Source: Hydractinia symbiolongicarpus
Taxonomy: Eukaryota > Cnidaria > Hydrozoa > Anthoathecata > Hydractiniidae
Reading direction: 5' to 3'
Assembly (NCBI RefSeq): GCF_029227915.1
Contig: NC_079885.1
Coordinates: 24,369,001-24,429,000 of the forward strand
DNA length: 60,000 nt
The translations under genes were made by a program, and so were the position numbers. Positions 10,573 through 22,425 of this stretch are shown here, in pieces. Numbering within the stretch: position 1 is the stretch's first letter; each line of letters opens with the position of its first letter. The notes beneath the pieces are model-generated. The model was not told the origin of the DNA and made no database searches. It was given only the letters and a program-made list of their open reading frames with translations.

Positions 10573-13500
10573 CCTTCATCATCATCATCATCATTCTCGG
10601 CTTAACGTCCGTTTTCCATGCTAGCATGTGTTGGACGGGGTATATTAATGACCCTCTTCCAATCTGATCTAGACTGTGTTAGATCTAAACTCAACTTCCT
10701 CTCTATCAAGTTTGTCCTTATAACCTCCTGCCAAGTCTTTCTCGGTCTGCCTCTGGGCTTTGCCCCAGGAACTATCAAGTCTCTACACTTTCTTACCCAA
10801 TTATCCTCCTCCATTCTTTCCAAGTGCCCCAGCCAATTCAATCTTCTTATCTGGATAACATCTTTAATTCTACAGAGACTTAGCCTGCTTCTTAGCTCAT
10901 CTGAACTCTTTCTGTCTCTCAGACTGGCATTACACATCCACCTAACCATTCTCATATCATTCCTTTCTAAACGGTCAAGATCTTCCTGCTTCACTGCCCA
11001 TGTCTCACTACCGTTCAACATAACACTTCTTACACAGGCCTCATACAACCTACCTTTTACCACAATTGACAGGACTCTGCTAGTCAATAAAGGAAGTAAC
11101 TCTCTAAACTTTTTCCAAGCAGAACCTATCCTGCAAGTAACACTTCTTCCAACACCCCCTTCACTGCCCAACATATCACCTAAGTAACAGAAGTTCTTAA
11201 CTATCTCTAACGAGCCACTGTTGTACATCATTAAAGCTGGAAATACTTCATTCTCTATAATCTCACCTTTGCAACTCTTGCATGCAAACTGAATGTCAGC
11301 TCTTAACCTTCCACTAATACTACTGCACTTCTTATGTACCCAATGCTTGCAAGTCTGACAAAAAATTGAGTTACTACCAACCCCTTTCCTGCAAACTCCA
11401 CAAGGCCACTTTTCAACTACAAGGTCACACTTGGCTGCAATGCTACTTATCATGACTTTAGACTTTGCTGTGTTTACCTTCAGCCCTTTCTCTTCTAGTC
11501 CTTTCTTCCACTTCTCAAACTTTTCAACTAATTCTTTCATCGACTCTGCTATGAGAACCAAATCATCTGCATACAATAACTCCCATGGGCAACCTGTTCT
11601 GAACTCCATCGACAGCGCTTCTAAGACTAGAATAAACAACAAAGGACTAAGTACAGAACCCTGATGTACACCAACATTTACACTAAATTCATCACTAAGT
11701 GAATCGTTAATCCTGACACGACTTCTAGCATTGCTGTACATAGACTGAACCATCGTAACTAGCCACTCATCCACACCTAATTTTTTCATAGCCCACCAAA
11801 TAACTTTACGTGGCACTCTATCAAAAGCTTTCTCTAAATCTACAAAGGCAAAATAGAGATTCTTTCTCTTTCCTAAATACTTTTCCTGAAGCTGTCTGAG
11901 TAAAAATATTGCATCTGTAGTGCCACGCCCTGGAACAAAACCAAGTTGCATCTTATCTATATCAATTCTTTCTCTAAGTAACTTATCAATCACTCTTTCA
12001 ATAACTTTCATTACTTGATCAACCAACTTCAAACCTCTATAGTTACCCCTTTCTAATGCATCACCCTTGCCCTTGAAACAATTCACTATTACACTCGACT
12101 GCCACTCACTCGGAATAGCACCATCCTTTATAATCTGGTTAGCAAGACTTGTAATAAGCTCAACTCCAATATATCCAGATGCTTTTACCATCTCTGCAAC
12201 AATACCTGATACTCCTGCAGCCTTGCCAATCTTCATTTTCCTAATAGCCTCCACTACCCATTCTGTCTTGATCTGCATAGCTGGCCCTTCTACGACATCA
12301 TCATCAGACAAATTATCCTCGTCCCAATCAAACTCAGTGTTAAGCAACCTCTGATAATGATTCTTCCAAGCTACTCTTTTCTCCTCCTCTGTGCTAGCCA
12401 AAACACCTTCATCATTACGTATACACTTCTCACCTACAATATCTTGATTAGTCTTCTTCATTTGCTTTGCTATCTTGAATACCTCATTGCGCTGGTCTTC
12501 CCTTCTTAACACATCTGCAAATCTGTTTCTCTCTGCTTCTGATTTTGCCTTATACACTGCTGTACGAGCCCGACGCTTAGCTTCTAAGTAAATATTTTTA
12601 CTACCACCTGACTTCCACTCTTTCAAAAGTTTCCTCTTTTCCTTTATACACTGGTCAACCTCATTATTCCACCACCAGGTCTGTCTATGTCTAGCTGGTC
12701 CTTTCGTCCACCCACAGGTATCATCAGAAGCTTCCAGAAGACAATTCTTCAAAGTAGTCCAAGTACTTTCAACATTGTCACTATCACATTGACTATTGTA
12801 GGCTAACTGCTGAACTTTTGCACTAAATTGTCTTGCTACAATCTCTTCCTTCAGCTTCCAGACTTTTCGACGGGGCCTGTACTTTCCCTTGGCTTCTCTG
12901 ACACTCTTCAAGATAATATCACAAACCAGCAACCTATGCTGGGAAACACACTCTTCCCCCGATATAACTTTCACGTCCTTCACTACTTTCTTGTCTGACT
13001 TTCTAACCAAAAAGTAATCTATCTGTGTCTTACAACCACCTGACTCATATGTTATCAGCCTACTCTGTCTCTTACTGAATGATGTGTTGCAAACCACCAT
13101 GTCCGTTGCCATTCCAAACTCAAGCAATCTCTCCCCTTCCTTATTTCTGCTCCCAAATCCATAGCCTCCATGCACACCTCTATAACCTTCAGATGACTTC
13201 CCAACATGACCATTAAAGTCGCCGCCCACCATGACAAGTTCAGTGTCTCCAAACTTTGATGTGACTGCTATTAACTCATCATAAAACTTATCTTTATCTT
13301 CCTCACTGAGTCCACACTGTGGAGCATAAACTGACAGAAAAGTGACAATCCTATTACCTATCAAAAACTTTATCACTATAATACGACTATTAACACGCAT
13401 AACATCTATTACTTTTTCTACCCACTTCTCTGCAACGAATATGCCAACTCCTCCATATCCATCACTATTACCAATCCAAAAAAGCTTATACCTTGCCCTC

Positions 13501-14015
13501 CTACCTTCCACAAATCTCACTGAAGCTCCTCTCCACCTAACTTCCTGAACACAACACATATCAACAGATCTACGTTCTAACATTTCAACTACTTCACCTG
13601 CTCTACCTCTCAGAGTACCAACATTTACACTAGCCATCCTCAACCTAGTGTTATCTACCTTGTGATGTGATAGCTGGGTAACGGTCTGACGATGCTCACA
13701 TCTGACATCTGTCCTACCGTGCGCGACACCTTCACTCCTTAGAGTTCCAGCCCCGTTTACGCAGTTTGTCTGACTAACTATTCTTACGGCCATTAATAAA
13801 GAGTTTTGGCATTGTTTTACAGCTGGATGCCCTTCCTAGCGCCAACCGTTCACAGACCGGACTGGGTGTTTTTTAAAGTGACACCATCACTATGTGGCAT
13901 TTCATGGGACTTCCACAATCGCCCCTTTAAACTAAGGTATGGTGGAGGACGTTCAACTCCTCTCTTGTCTCTTAAGGAGACCCTTCACCGAAGTTGTGCA
14001 AGGAAAATAAATAAT
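10573..14015 (-). mobile_element. RTE-type non-LTR retrotransposon (LINE), apparently full length
   Basis: The element runs on the minus strand. Its 3' end is a (GAT)n simple-repeat tail (CAT repeats at 10577-10594 on the plus strand), typical of RTE-like elements. A non-coding leader of about 220 bp precedes the single ORF and includes the widely distributed GGATGCCCTTCCTAGCGCC sequence at 13826-13844. The exact 5' end and a target-site duplication could not be fixed by eye. It sits between gamma-SNAP and the next gene and disrupts neither. Confidence 0.85.
10602..13793 (-). CDS. endonuclease / reverse transcriptase polyprotein of the RTE-type LINE
   Basis: Single uninterrupted 1063-residue ORF. 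Residues 50-295 form an APE-type endonuclease: VGTLRGRAGEVVEML near the start, CVQEVRW, GGDFNGHVG, QHRLLVCD. Residues 500-785 form the reverse transcriptase, with FVDLEKAFDRVP, HQGSVLSPLLF and catalytic YADD at 741-744. A cysteine/histidine-rich insert at 797-841 has PHD-like C4HC3 spacing (PCGVC, FCQTC, HWVHKKC, ACKSC). The tail holds RWMCNASLRDRKSSDELR and LNWLGHLERM. This is the protein often annotated in databases as craniofacial development protein 2-like. It would nick target DNA and copy the element RNA. No stop or frameshift was seen, so recent activity is possible. Confidence 0.93.
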   Translation of the reverse strand: MAVRIVSQTNCVNGAGTLRSEGVAHGRTDVRCEHRQTVTQLSHHKVDNTRLRMASVNVGTLRGRAGEVVEMLERRSVDMCCVQEVRWRGASVRFVEGRRARYKLFWIGNSDGYGGVGIFVAEKWVEKVIDVMRVNSRIIVIKFLIGNRIVTFLSVYAPQCGLSEEDKDKFYDELIAVTSKFGDTELVMVGGDFNGHVGKSSEGYRGVHGGYGFGSRNKEGERLLEFGMATDMVVCNTSFSKRQSRLITYESGGCKTQIDYFLVRKSDKKVVKDVKVISGEECVSQHRLLVCDIILKSVREAKGKYRPRRKVWKLKEEIVARQFSAKVQQLAYNSQCDSDNVESTWTTLKNCLLEASDDTCGWTKGPARHRQTWWWNNEVDQCIKEKRKLLKEWKSGGSKNIYLEAKRRARTAVYKAKSEAERNRFADVLRREDQRNEVFKIAKQMKKTNQDIVGEKCIRNDEGVLASTEEEKRVAWKNHYQRLLNTEFDWDEDNLSDDDVVEGPAMQIKTEWVVEAIRKMKIGKAAGVSGIVAEMVKASGYIGVELITSLANQIIKDGAIPSEWQSSVIVNCFKGKGDALERGNYRGLKLVDQVMKVIERVIDKLLRERIDIDKMQLGFVPGRGTTDAIFLLRQLQEKYLGKRKNLYFAFVDLEKAFDRVPRKVIWWAMKKLGVDEWLVTMVQSMYSNARSRVRINDSLSDEFSVNVGVHQGSVLSPLLFILVLEALSMEFRTGCPWELLYADDLVLIAESMKELVEKFEKWKKGLEEKGLKVNTAKSKVMISSIAAKCDLVVEKWPCGVCRKGVGSNSIFCQTCKHWVHKKCSSISGRLRADIQFACKSCKGEIIENEVFPALMMYNSGSLEIVKNFCYLGDMLGSEGGVGRSVTCRIGSAWKKFRELLPLLTSRVLSIVVKGRLYEACVRSVMLNGSETWAVKQEDLDRLERNDMRMVRWMCNASLRDRKSSDELRSRLSLCRIKDVIQIRRLNWLGHLERMEEDNWVRKCRDLIVPGAKPRGRPRKTWQEVIRTNLIERKLSLDLTQSRSDWKRVINIPRPTHASMENGR

Positions 14016-17000
14016 TTTTGAGAAAGTTTGTGCTAAATTTAGTGCTTTCAATTTTATTTTGTTCTTTCTTTTTGCTGCAGATTTGGCGAGTTGTCAAATA
14101 TTTAAAATTATGTTAAGTACCGTCGAATTTTATCCGCGTTTCCAATTTTGTTAACTTCTGAAACATACCGTCTTAGTGGTCAAAATTTGGTGACTATTCA
14201 TTCTAAATCACATTTCACAATGTCAACTGAACAATGTCTTCTTTCCCATTCCTTATTCGGACAATAAATAAAAACATCCGTTTTTGGTATTTGTTGGTAT
14301 TTATTTTTGTATTTGTTGGTATTTTGACAGCACGCACGGTTTTATATTTACAAATTTCACTTCACGTAAGAACGCTTGCATTCTGTTAATTTCTAACCGT
14401 TATGTTCTTTGACAACTCATATTTTACATTATAATTTTTACAAGAAACAGATGCAGTAAAGCCGGGAGCGAAACCAAAAGCGGATATTTGTGATGGAACA
14501 TCCACACGATCCATGCAGTACTGCTACCCAATCGTGCACGGGTTCCTTAAACTCGTTTATACATAGATTGTATTAGTTCTGTGTAGCGTTGTGCGTCGTT
14601 TGAATAACTTGACTGGTTGCTCTCCTTCTCTTCATCCTGCTGAACGCGCTTGTTACCATGGACACATGAAAGAGAAATATATTTTAGCTAAATAAATAAA
14701 AATAAAAAACGAATGTCTTTGATGCTGTCCCAACAATCCGAGGTCTCACAAGTTTAAAAACGCTCTTTTTAAATGCGTCTTCACGGCGCATGCCTGAAGA
14801 CATCTCCTTCGCAGATGCAAATCTTCCTTCAACGGAAACGGAAAGAAACTTCATTTCCTTCTTTTTCTGCGCAACGAAGGAAATTTCGCATCTCACAATG
14901 TCAAATTATATTGAAGCATTTGATACAATTTGATGAAGGTAAATAAAAGTAAGTCATTTGGAATGTTTGAAGTTTTCTGGGGTAGTACCCTAGACGCTGC
15001 GCTCATCCTCCAAGACCAAACAATATCTCTGACCACATTGTTGATAAACGGTTAATCATTAAAACAGAAAATTCTTCAGGTTTGGGGACTTCAAGTTTCT
15101 TCCGTAGTACATTATTATAAGCAGTTATGTCAAATTCTTGTTTGAATTAACACCACTTTAAGATCGCATAAAACAAAAAGTTTTTAATTTTAACGAAAGA
15201 CACACAAAACCACTATAGAGTCGAAATGAGGATTACCCGAAATGAAATGTGCCATAACTTTGTACACATGCACAATAATCGCCATCAGGTATACAAAAAA
15301 AAACAAGATTTTTAGGATTGAAATTGGTTTACATGGTTATCCTGAGGGCAAAATTAAATCACCGAAATGAGTTTTATTTCGCCAAACAATTATAAGTCCG
15401 TATATTACTAAGGAGCCATTATGATTCTTTAATAGGGGGACTGAGTTTTTCACGGAATCTTTGTTTTCTTACTTCAATCGTCTTATAGTGTAGTTTTAGG
15501 TGAGTTTTTGCTAATTTAGTTTAATTTAGATACTTGTAGTTCTTGTTTATTCAAATCTTCTTTCGTTAGCGTTTAACCGTGAAACGTCTGTGTTTTCCTC
15601 CAATCAAAAGTTGTACCACGTGACATTTCGACCAAGAGAATTCTAGTATTGAGTTTGTTGCATTTTGCACTGTGTGTTTCGCGCTTTCAGTATATTACTT
15701 TTAGCTGACATTTTATATTAAAATACAGTGTGTTCACGCTTTTCACGTATGTTATATGAGTCTCAATATTGCACTTAAAATTACCCGACCTATACTTGAT
15801 TTTGATTGCCCACCCTGTAAAAAGTTTAATGTTTCAAAGACAACTTTCTTTTTGTGTTTTGTAAGATCATGTCAATCAAGAGGGTAGATTCAATTGTGAT
15901 GACGTCATGCTGTATTTGAAATAAATTAAAGAAGAAAGTTAATTTTGATGTCACGCTCGGTTATTTTTATTTTCTATTTCATACAATATATATTGTTATA
16001 TTCTTCCTTCCACACCCTTTTTTCTATGTAATTTTATTTTCATACATTTTTTTTTAAGATGGCGATGTATAGTTTTACTTTCCCTCACTCCTTATAAAAA
16101 ATTTATAGCAAATAATTTTAAATATATTTTTAAAAAAAAGTATATAAATATAACATTACACTCTATTACTTGTCTCCTCCTAGACCATTTTCTACGAAGG
16201 ATGTAAAAATTACATGTTTACAAGAAAATATTAGGTACGCAAAAAAATTTGGAAGAAAATATGTAAGTAGATTTTAATTATTTTAGGATAGGGCTATTTT
16301 ATTTTCTGTAAAGCAATTATAATTATTAATTCTGTTTTTATATTTTGAAACCGAAAGTGTGGTATTAAATTAATTAACTTCTTATAAACTCTCTATATGA
16401 AAAGGCTAAGATTAATCAAGACAAGTCTATTTGCCTTGTTTAACCTGATTTTTTTCCTCAGTTCTTCATTTAAAACCTTATTTAAACGCATGGAATATTG
16501 CTAGCAAAGACATCCTACAAATCCTAGTGGTTGATCCCCCAATCTCCCCTACTCCGAGCCCCACAGTGTTAAAGGGCCTGCAATGGTATTCACCATTGAT
16601 AATACATATTATTTTTAAGACAACAAAAATGAACGAATGTTAAAGAGAACGAGGTGTTGTCACAGTCGAAAATACGATGTCGATCAATGATAAGATGGCA
16701 TTTTTAAATTCCCGATTATCATCCAGTTACATTTCATAATATGGCAGATATGCAGTAACCAGTGCTTCTTGTAAAATAAACGCTGACGTTCATGGACAGT
16801 CCATATTAGAAGAACATCAAAAGGTTTTGTTGTTCAGGGAATAAAATCTAAAAGCAAGAGAGTATTCCCTTTTTACTCAAATTTTGTTGTCCATACTTTT
16901 TGACTAAAATTAATTCAAAAACCGTATATTTTATACAACTCTCTAATCGCAGTAAATTGTCATTTTGAAATGTGTTTTCCTGTAGAATAAGGTACAGTGT

Positions 17001-18959
17001 GAACTAAGCCTAACTTCCTTTCTTGCTCAAGTCGTCTGCCGTTTATTATTTATGGTTATTAATAACTCACACAGAACGAAACTAGATGATTTCGTTTCCC
17101 TTTCGCTTAAAAATCGCCATTAATTTTTAACGTCATGTAACACACGGCACGAAATACATGGCAAAATTTTCCTCCATGTCAGGCTTTTGATTTCGACATA
17201 CTAAAAATGATAATAAAATTTTGAAGAATAAATTAATAAAGTTTTTTTTAAAAATCTTCATTTTTTCCCTAATTTTTCTGCGTACAGCGAGAATCGGTTT
17301 CATTCAAAGAGAAAAAACATACTTAACAAAGTTCGATGAATTCTTAGGCGTTTTATAATCGCTTCCAATAAGTTGAATTATTAAAATTGAGATGTTAGGT
17401 ACCAACAAACTTAGATGCACAGATAAACCTTTTTTTTTATACATTGTGAAGCTAATATAAAAGTTAGTAAACTTTGATAGTACCATTTACATGAGTCAGA
17501 CATTTTCTCAAGCCAAAAAAACTTATATTGTGTTTCTAAACATGCAAACAACATTTCTGATCAAAGAAAGAAAAAAATCAACAGTGATTTTTTCGTCTAT
17601 TTTGTTCTCGAAATAAAATGTATTGAAAATAAATTTCCACGCAAAAAAGGCTATGACAAAATAATAAAATATAACTTCTATTTTCGGTGAAAATGCTCCC
17701 ATACAGAGAATATATATTTAATGAAGTGGAAATTTCTTTTTAATTGCGTATGTGTAAAATATTTCACAATATGCCAACAAACGTATTACCAGCGTTCGCA
17801 GATTTTTCACTAAAATCTGAGAACATAATACAAAAAAGAAATATTTCCACAGAAGAAAACTCACCTTTCGCAAAACAGATGGACTCTAGTGGTGTTGACA
17901 TCAGAAGGTTTGTTTTTTGAAAAATTTGTTTTCATCACGACTGGATCCAGATGAGTTGGTACGGCTTTTTTATCTATAACTTTATTGGGACAAGCGTTTA
18001 AGAGAAAGGCTATTTATTTCAGAATCGAAAAATCGAAAAAAATGTTGACGAGGAACTTTCACGAATGTTTGATTTGAAATCAAAGATTTAGCTACGTTAA
18101 GGGATGAAGTGAATGCGGAATTAATGATTCCGAATTTGACTTTTATTCATAAACTTAAATTCCGAATTCTTCTTAAAAAGACAGACATTCTAAATCTTGT
18201 CCCAAGTATTTTAACTCTTTCCCGATTCGTTTGCATTATTCCTGTAAAATTTTATTTAGCCATGAGTAAAACATTAGTTATTTGGGGCTGTTATCAAACT
18301 CTAATTTCGCGATCTCTTCTTCTATCAAGGTAGTTGAAGTATAAAAAGAAAAAAAATTCGTTCCTAATTTAGTAAATCGATAGTTATTTCGCAAAAATAT
18401 CCAAATTTTACTATTTTAATAAAAAACGGTAATTTTCAGAATTAAAAAATAAAAGCTTTGAACAATGCGGTCGTGACACAAAATAATTTTTTGGATCCAT
18501 AAAATTGGTCAATTTTTCTGCATAACAACAATATATATAAAATAATTTTTTTTACAAAATTATGTTTGCATTAATATTTTTTCTCTCTCTTTCAAGACAG
18601 TAGAATATAAATATGCTAAAAACATAGTTTGTTTGCAAACACATAGGTATAAAATCATCTTGTATGAACATTTCGTGTTTCATCTGCTATCTGCAAACAA
18701 TCTTTCAAAATGACCCTAATATTTTCATCCTCTTCCTTCTGTGTGAGAGCTGATTTGGGAAATAGGATCACTTATTCACTGTTGGAAATTCTTTATTAGT
18801 TTAATGCGACAAATTATGAACTCTCTTTTCCATTTAAAGTTTATGTTATATAAAAAAGAAGAATTATTTCCTTGATAATCTCATTAAATATGAAAGAAAG
18901 ATTTAGCACTGGTTTTTATTTTAATAGCCTTCTATTGAAAATAGTGTAATTTTATAATA
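14016..18959. other. about 5 kb without recognisable genes, upstream of the VIAAT-like gene
   Basis: AT-rich sequence with only short random reading frames. A partial duplication (TATTTGTTGGTATTT twice near 14287-14325) is the only local repeat noticed. Because the VIAAT-like coding exon starts with a splice acceptor, an upstream non-coding exon and promoter probably lie here, but I cannot point to them. Confidence 0.5.
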
Positions 18960-19032
18960 TTGCAGTTTACATGCTGGGAAAGATTTTCTATTAATATTCT
19001 CAACGTTACGTCTTCACGAGCAAATGACAAGG

Positions 19033-19221
19033 CTTCTTCTTCTTCTTCTTCTTCTTCTTCTTCTTCTTCTTCTTCTTCTTCTTCTTCTTCTTCTTCTTCT
19101 TCTTCTTCTTCTTCTTCTTCTTCTTCTTCTTCTTCTTCTTCTTCTTCTTCTTCTTCTTCTTCTTCTTCTTCTTCTTCTTCTTCTTCTTCTTCTTCTTCTT
19201 CTTCTTCTTCTTCTTCTTCTT

Positions 19222-19251
<30 letters not shown>
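19033..19251 (+). repeat. pure (CTT)73 triplet tract
   Basis: About 219 bases of uninterrupted CTT (AAG on the minus strand), ending 26 bases before the splice acceptor at 19276-19277 and about 50 bases before the transporter start codon. Reading frames of serine, leucine, lysine or arginine across it are artefacts. Confidence 0.99.
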
Positions 19252-19252
<1 letters not shown>

Positions 19253-19277
19253 AATTTTTCATTTTGTGTTTCTTTAG

Positions 19278-20783
19278 ATTTAAACACATCCACTCAGCAA
19301 GATGTGGTTTACAGCTCCAGTATTCGAAACCTTTCGAGGAGGTCTGCACGATGTTTACGACATCATGTGTGGTTCCAACGATCATGAAGATCAAGACGCA
19401 GAAGAGGAAGGCTTTCTATCGTCCGACGCTTGCTCAGAGGATCCGCACTGTAAAACTGATAAAGTTTCCAATCTTCAAACATTTTGGAACATCTTCAACG
19501 CAAACCAAGGTGTAGTAATTTTATCCATGCCTTTTGTCACCTTGTCCGGCACATACATGAGTTTAATCTTTACCGCGATTGTGGCAGCCATGTCAAATTA
19601 TACAAGTAAAAAGTTAGTGAGGTGTTTATACGAACCTGATCCAGCTACTGGTGTCGATATACGTGTCCGACACAGTTACGAAGAAATTGGAGAAGCATTC
19701 GGTGGAAGTTTTGGTAAATGGATGGTATACCTAGCCATGTTGGTTGAGCAGTTATCATATTGTACTCTACTCTTGATTCTATGTGGATCAATTTTGCACA
19801 GTTCATTTCCAAATGCGCCTTTCAACAAGATGCACTGGTCAATGTTGGCCTTCATACTGGTCATTCCAAACGCGTTCATGATGAATCTTGGACAAGTCGC
19901 TTTCGTGAGTTTGCTCACTGTTGTCATTGGTCAAGTTGTCTATATTACAGTGGCTGTTTACAGCTTCTGGCGATCTGATAACTGGTCCATTAGCGAAACA
20001 CCTGACTGGGATATTGGAAAGTTCTTTATATCTATGGGTATTGTCGTTGTAAGCTATTCATCTCAACCCTACATGCCCGCCATTGAAGGAAGCATGAAAA
20101 AGAAAAAACATTATGGGAAACTTATGGACATTACATATATCGCAATAACACTGGTTAAAATCATTTTCGGTTTAATTGGCTATTTAACGTTCAAAGGAGA
20201 CACAAAGCAAGTAATTACCAACAATCTCCCACATGGTCCCTTCAAAATAACTGTAAATATATGTGTTATGATGCTGGCTGTGTTCTCCTTCACCTTCCCA
20301 GCATACACCGTGTTTGTCTTGATTGACAAAATACACGTCAACCGAAAATGGTTAAACCAAAAAATGAAACGTTTGACATCGCCAAAGCAAGAAAGAAAAC
20401 AAATGGATAGCGAAGAAGAAATATTGGAAAATACTGTTCTAATTGATAGTGAAGATGAAGAAGAATCCGAATCGGATGAGATGGAGCATGTACCTATGTC
20501 AAGACCAAAACGAGCATTTGTTCGGCTACTTCTCATCAGTTTAGCCCTAGCAGTAGCTGTACTCGTTCCACATTTCGGATTATATATGAGTTTCGTTGGA
20601 AACTTCACCGGAATGTGTTTAGCTTTCATCTTTCCGTGTTTATTTCACATGAAATTAAGACAATTGGGTCCGTTTGAGATTATGTTACATACAGTAATTA
20701 TCATTTTCGGTAGTGTCTCAGCTGGAGCAGGTATGTATTACTCTACGAAAGCAATCATGGAGGCTTATTCTGAAGCAGACTAA
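19278..20783 (+). CDS. vesicular inhibitory amino acid transporter-like (SLC32 family), coding region in one exon
   Basis: The coding sequence runs 19302-20783 (493 residues). The exon opens after TTTCTTTAG, and an in-frame TAA at 19281 precedes the ATG, which supports this start. The protein has an N-terminal acidic cytosolic part and then about ten membrane segments. Family-like blocks are TFWNIFNANQGVVILSMPF, CLYEPDPATGVDIRVRHSY, KQVITNNLP and VPHFGLYMSFVGNFTG, matching vertebrate VIAAT/VGAT, which loads GABA and glycine into synaptic vesicles by proton exchange. The loop around residues 355-405 carries an acidic Asp/Glu/Ser stretch (DSEDEEESESDEMEH). Poly(A) signal candidate AATAAA at 20788. 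The family is secure; substrate is inferred, since cnidarians have several paralogues. Confidence 0.88.
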
Positions 20784-20900
20784 CTTAAATAAAAATGCAT
20801 TTCATCACTAATGTATGTTGTTTTTATTTTTAAATAAATATATACAAATTAACTTCAATGGCGATATGTTTTCTTTGTTTTTGTTTCTCTATCTGCATTA

Positions 20901-21243
20901 AGGCGGATTTCCATTCAAATCATTTCCATGTTTACGCGTATTTATAAACTTAACATTAATCGTAAAATTACTCTGGCTCCTCGTGTCTTTTTTTTTAAAA
21001 AAAAGAGAAATCCTTCGTGCTCTGCTTCAGTATTGAGTCTTGTTTACACTATATAGGATTATGATTGGCTAATTTTTGAACAATTAACATTTTCACGATC
21101 GCACAAGTAGGATCTGTTCCTACTTTTTTGCGACCGATTGCACGCTGTAGAATAAAGCAATCACTGGTTTGATTAACATGCCCATATCGATTTATTGTCT
21201 TTATACGCCTAAGCATGAAAATAATTGGAATGGAAACCCGCCT
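20901..21243. mobile_element. PIF/Harbinger-type MITE, 343 bp
   Basis: Terminal inverted repeats begin AGGCGGATTTCCATTC on the left and, read inward from the right, AGGCGGGTTTCCATTCC, with diverged similarity over about 50 bases. The element is flanked on both sides by TTA (20898-20900 and 21244-21246), matching the TWA target preference of PIF/Harbinger elements. It is non-coding; an inner AAGTAGGATCTGTTCCTACTT palindrome lies near 21106. Confidence 0.75.
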
Positions 21244-21246
21244 TTA

Positions 21247-22355
21247 GTCCTTGGGAGTGCCAATACAAGAAGTTATGTCTAGCAGGCTAGCTTCCATAAT
21301 GATAGACAAAACGTGTTTAGATTAACTGTTAAAATCAATGTTTATTTCACCTTCTTCAAGCGTAAGGAGATTGATAAACAACCTGAGTCTATGACTGCAC
21401 TGTGTTATACTGACAACTTGATAAAAGCATTTGATTGAAATAATATCACTCCCGTCCCAAAGGTTAATCGTTTCATCATTAAAAGCGATGAAACCTAGTA
21501 AAACTGGAAGATTATCGCTAAATTCATGTTGGTACAAATATGTGGTGCAACTGTTGAAACGAACTGGTACCGTTAGAAAGTTAATGAAATGTAGTTTTAG
21601 AAACTGTCTTCACTTCTTCAATATATGTAATTTCTGCTTGAAAACGGGGCTTATAACTCCCAAAGATTCAGTATATATTTTAATTTTAATATTTTAATTT
21701 AAGCGTGTTTTACTTTTCTCTCTGGTTTAAAAACCTTGGAAGGGCCTGTATAAGATGCTACAGCTCCACAAGCTGTAATCTTGGTAAAAATCAGCACAAG
21801 TTTTTTATATTAAGATTCAATCATTTATAACTTATCAAAGTTTACTGGTCAATGTTCGCTTGTTTGTATTTACAACATCCATCTTCAATTATACATGTGC
21901 AAAAGCAGCGATTATTTGGACCATCTGACGCTTTTATCATATTTAAACAATGCCGTAAAAAACTTCCGTTGTATCGACAATTTCGTGCAACGACTGGAAG
22001 GTTTCGTGTTGGTTTATGTTGGACCTGACGCTTGCTACCAGTAACCTCTGACGCAACGCAATTAAAAACAATGCGCTATAAAATTCAAGATGGTCATATA
22101 CTAGAAAAACTTTTGACGCCTTAAGGTGTAAATGGGGATGGCCAACACAAAATGCAAATCATTTTATCATTTTAAGAAATCTTGAGCAGTGGGGTATACT
22201 CCGTCTGGTTTAAAATTTTCATTTTTTTCTTAAAGAAATCAGCACTCTTTTAAAACTTCGTTTAAAAGATGTACTTGACTTTTAAAATATAAAAGCTAAC
22301 TAGCTAGCTGTTATGTATCAGTATATTTCAACAGAATCATTAATTAGTATCATTT
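21247..22355. other. non-coding spacer between MITE and ISL2EU element
   Basis: No convincing gene. Short open frames near 21322-21697 show no recognisable motifs. Confidence 0.5.
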
Positions 22356-22414
22356 AATTCCCCGTTCCCTCTATGCGACAAATGCGCAATGCATTCTGGT
22401 AGTTGTAGTCAACA
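22356..22414 (+). repeat. left terminal inverted repeat of the ISL2EU element
   Basis: 59 bp, pairing with 25411-25469 at 57 positions. It includes the block TGCGCAATGCATTCTGGTAG. Confidence 0.95.
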
Positions 22415-22425
22415 TAATAAACAAT

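Noticed and set aside
10618-12354. Plus-strand ORFs of up to 189 residues
   Set aside because: They are antisense shadows of the LINE polyprotein and show no motifs.
14684-14896. Minus-strand 70-residue ORF in the long spacer
   Set aside because: No recognisable motif, splice context or repeat support; length is expected by chance.
18960-19515. Long poly-Ser, poly-Leu, poly-Lys and poly-Arg reading frames
   Set aside because: All are produced by the (CTT)73 tract in different frames; the real coding start is at 19302 in the next exon.
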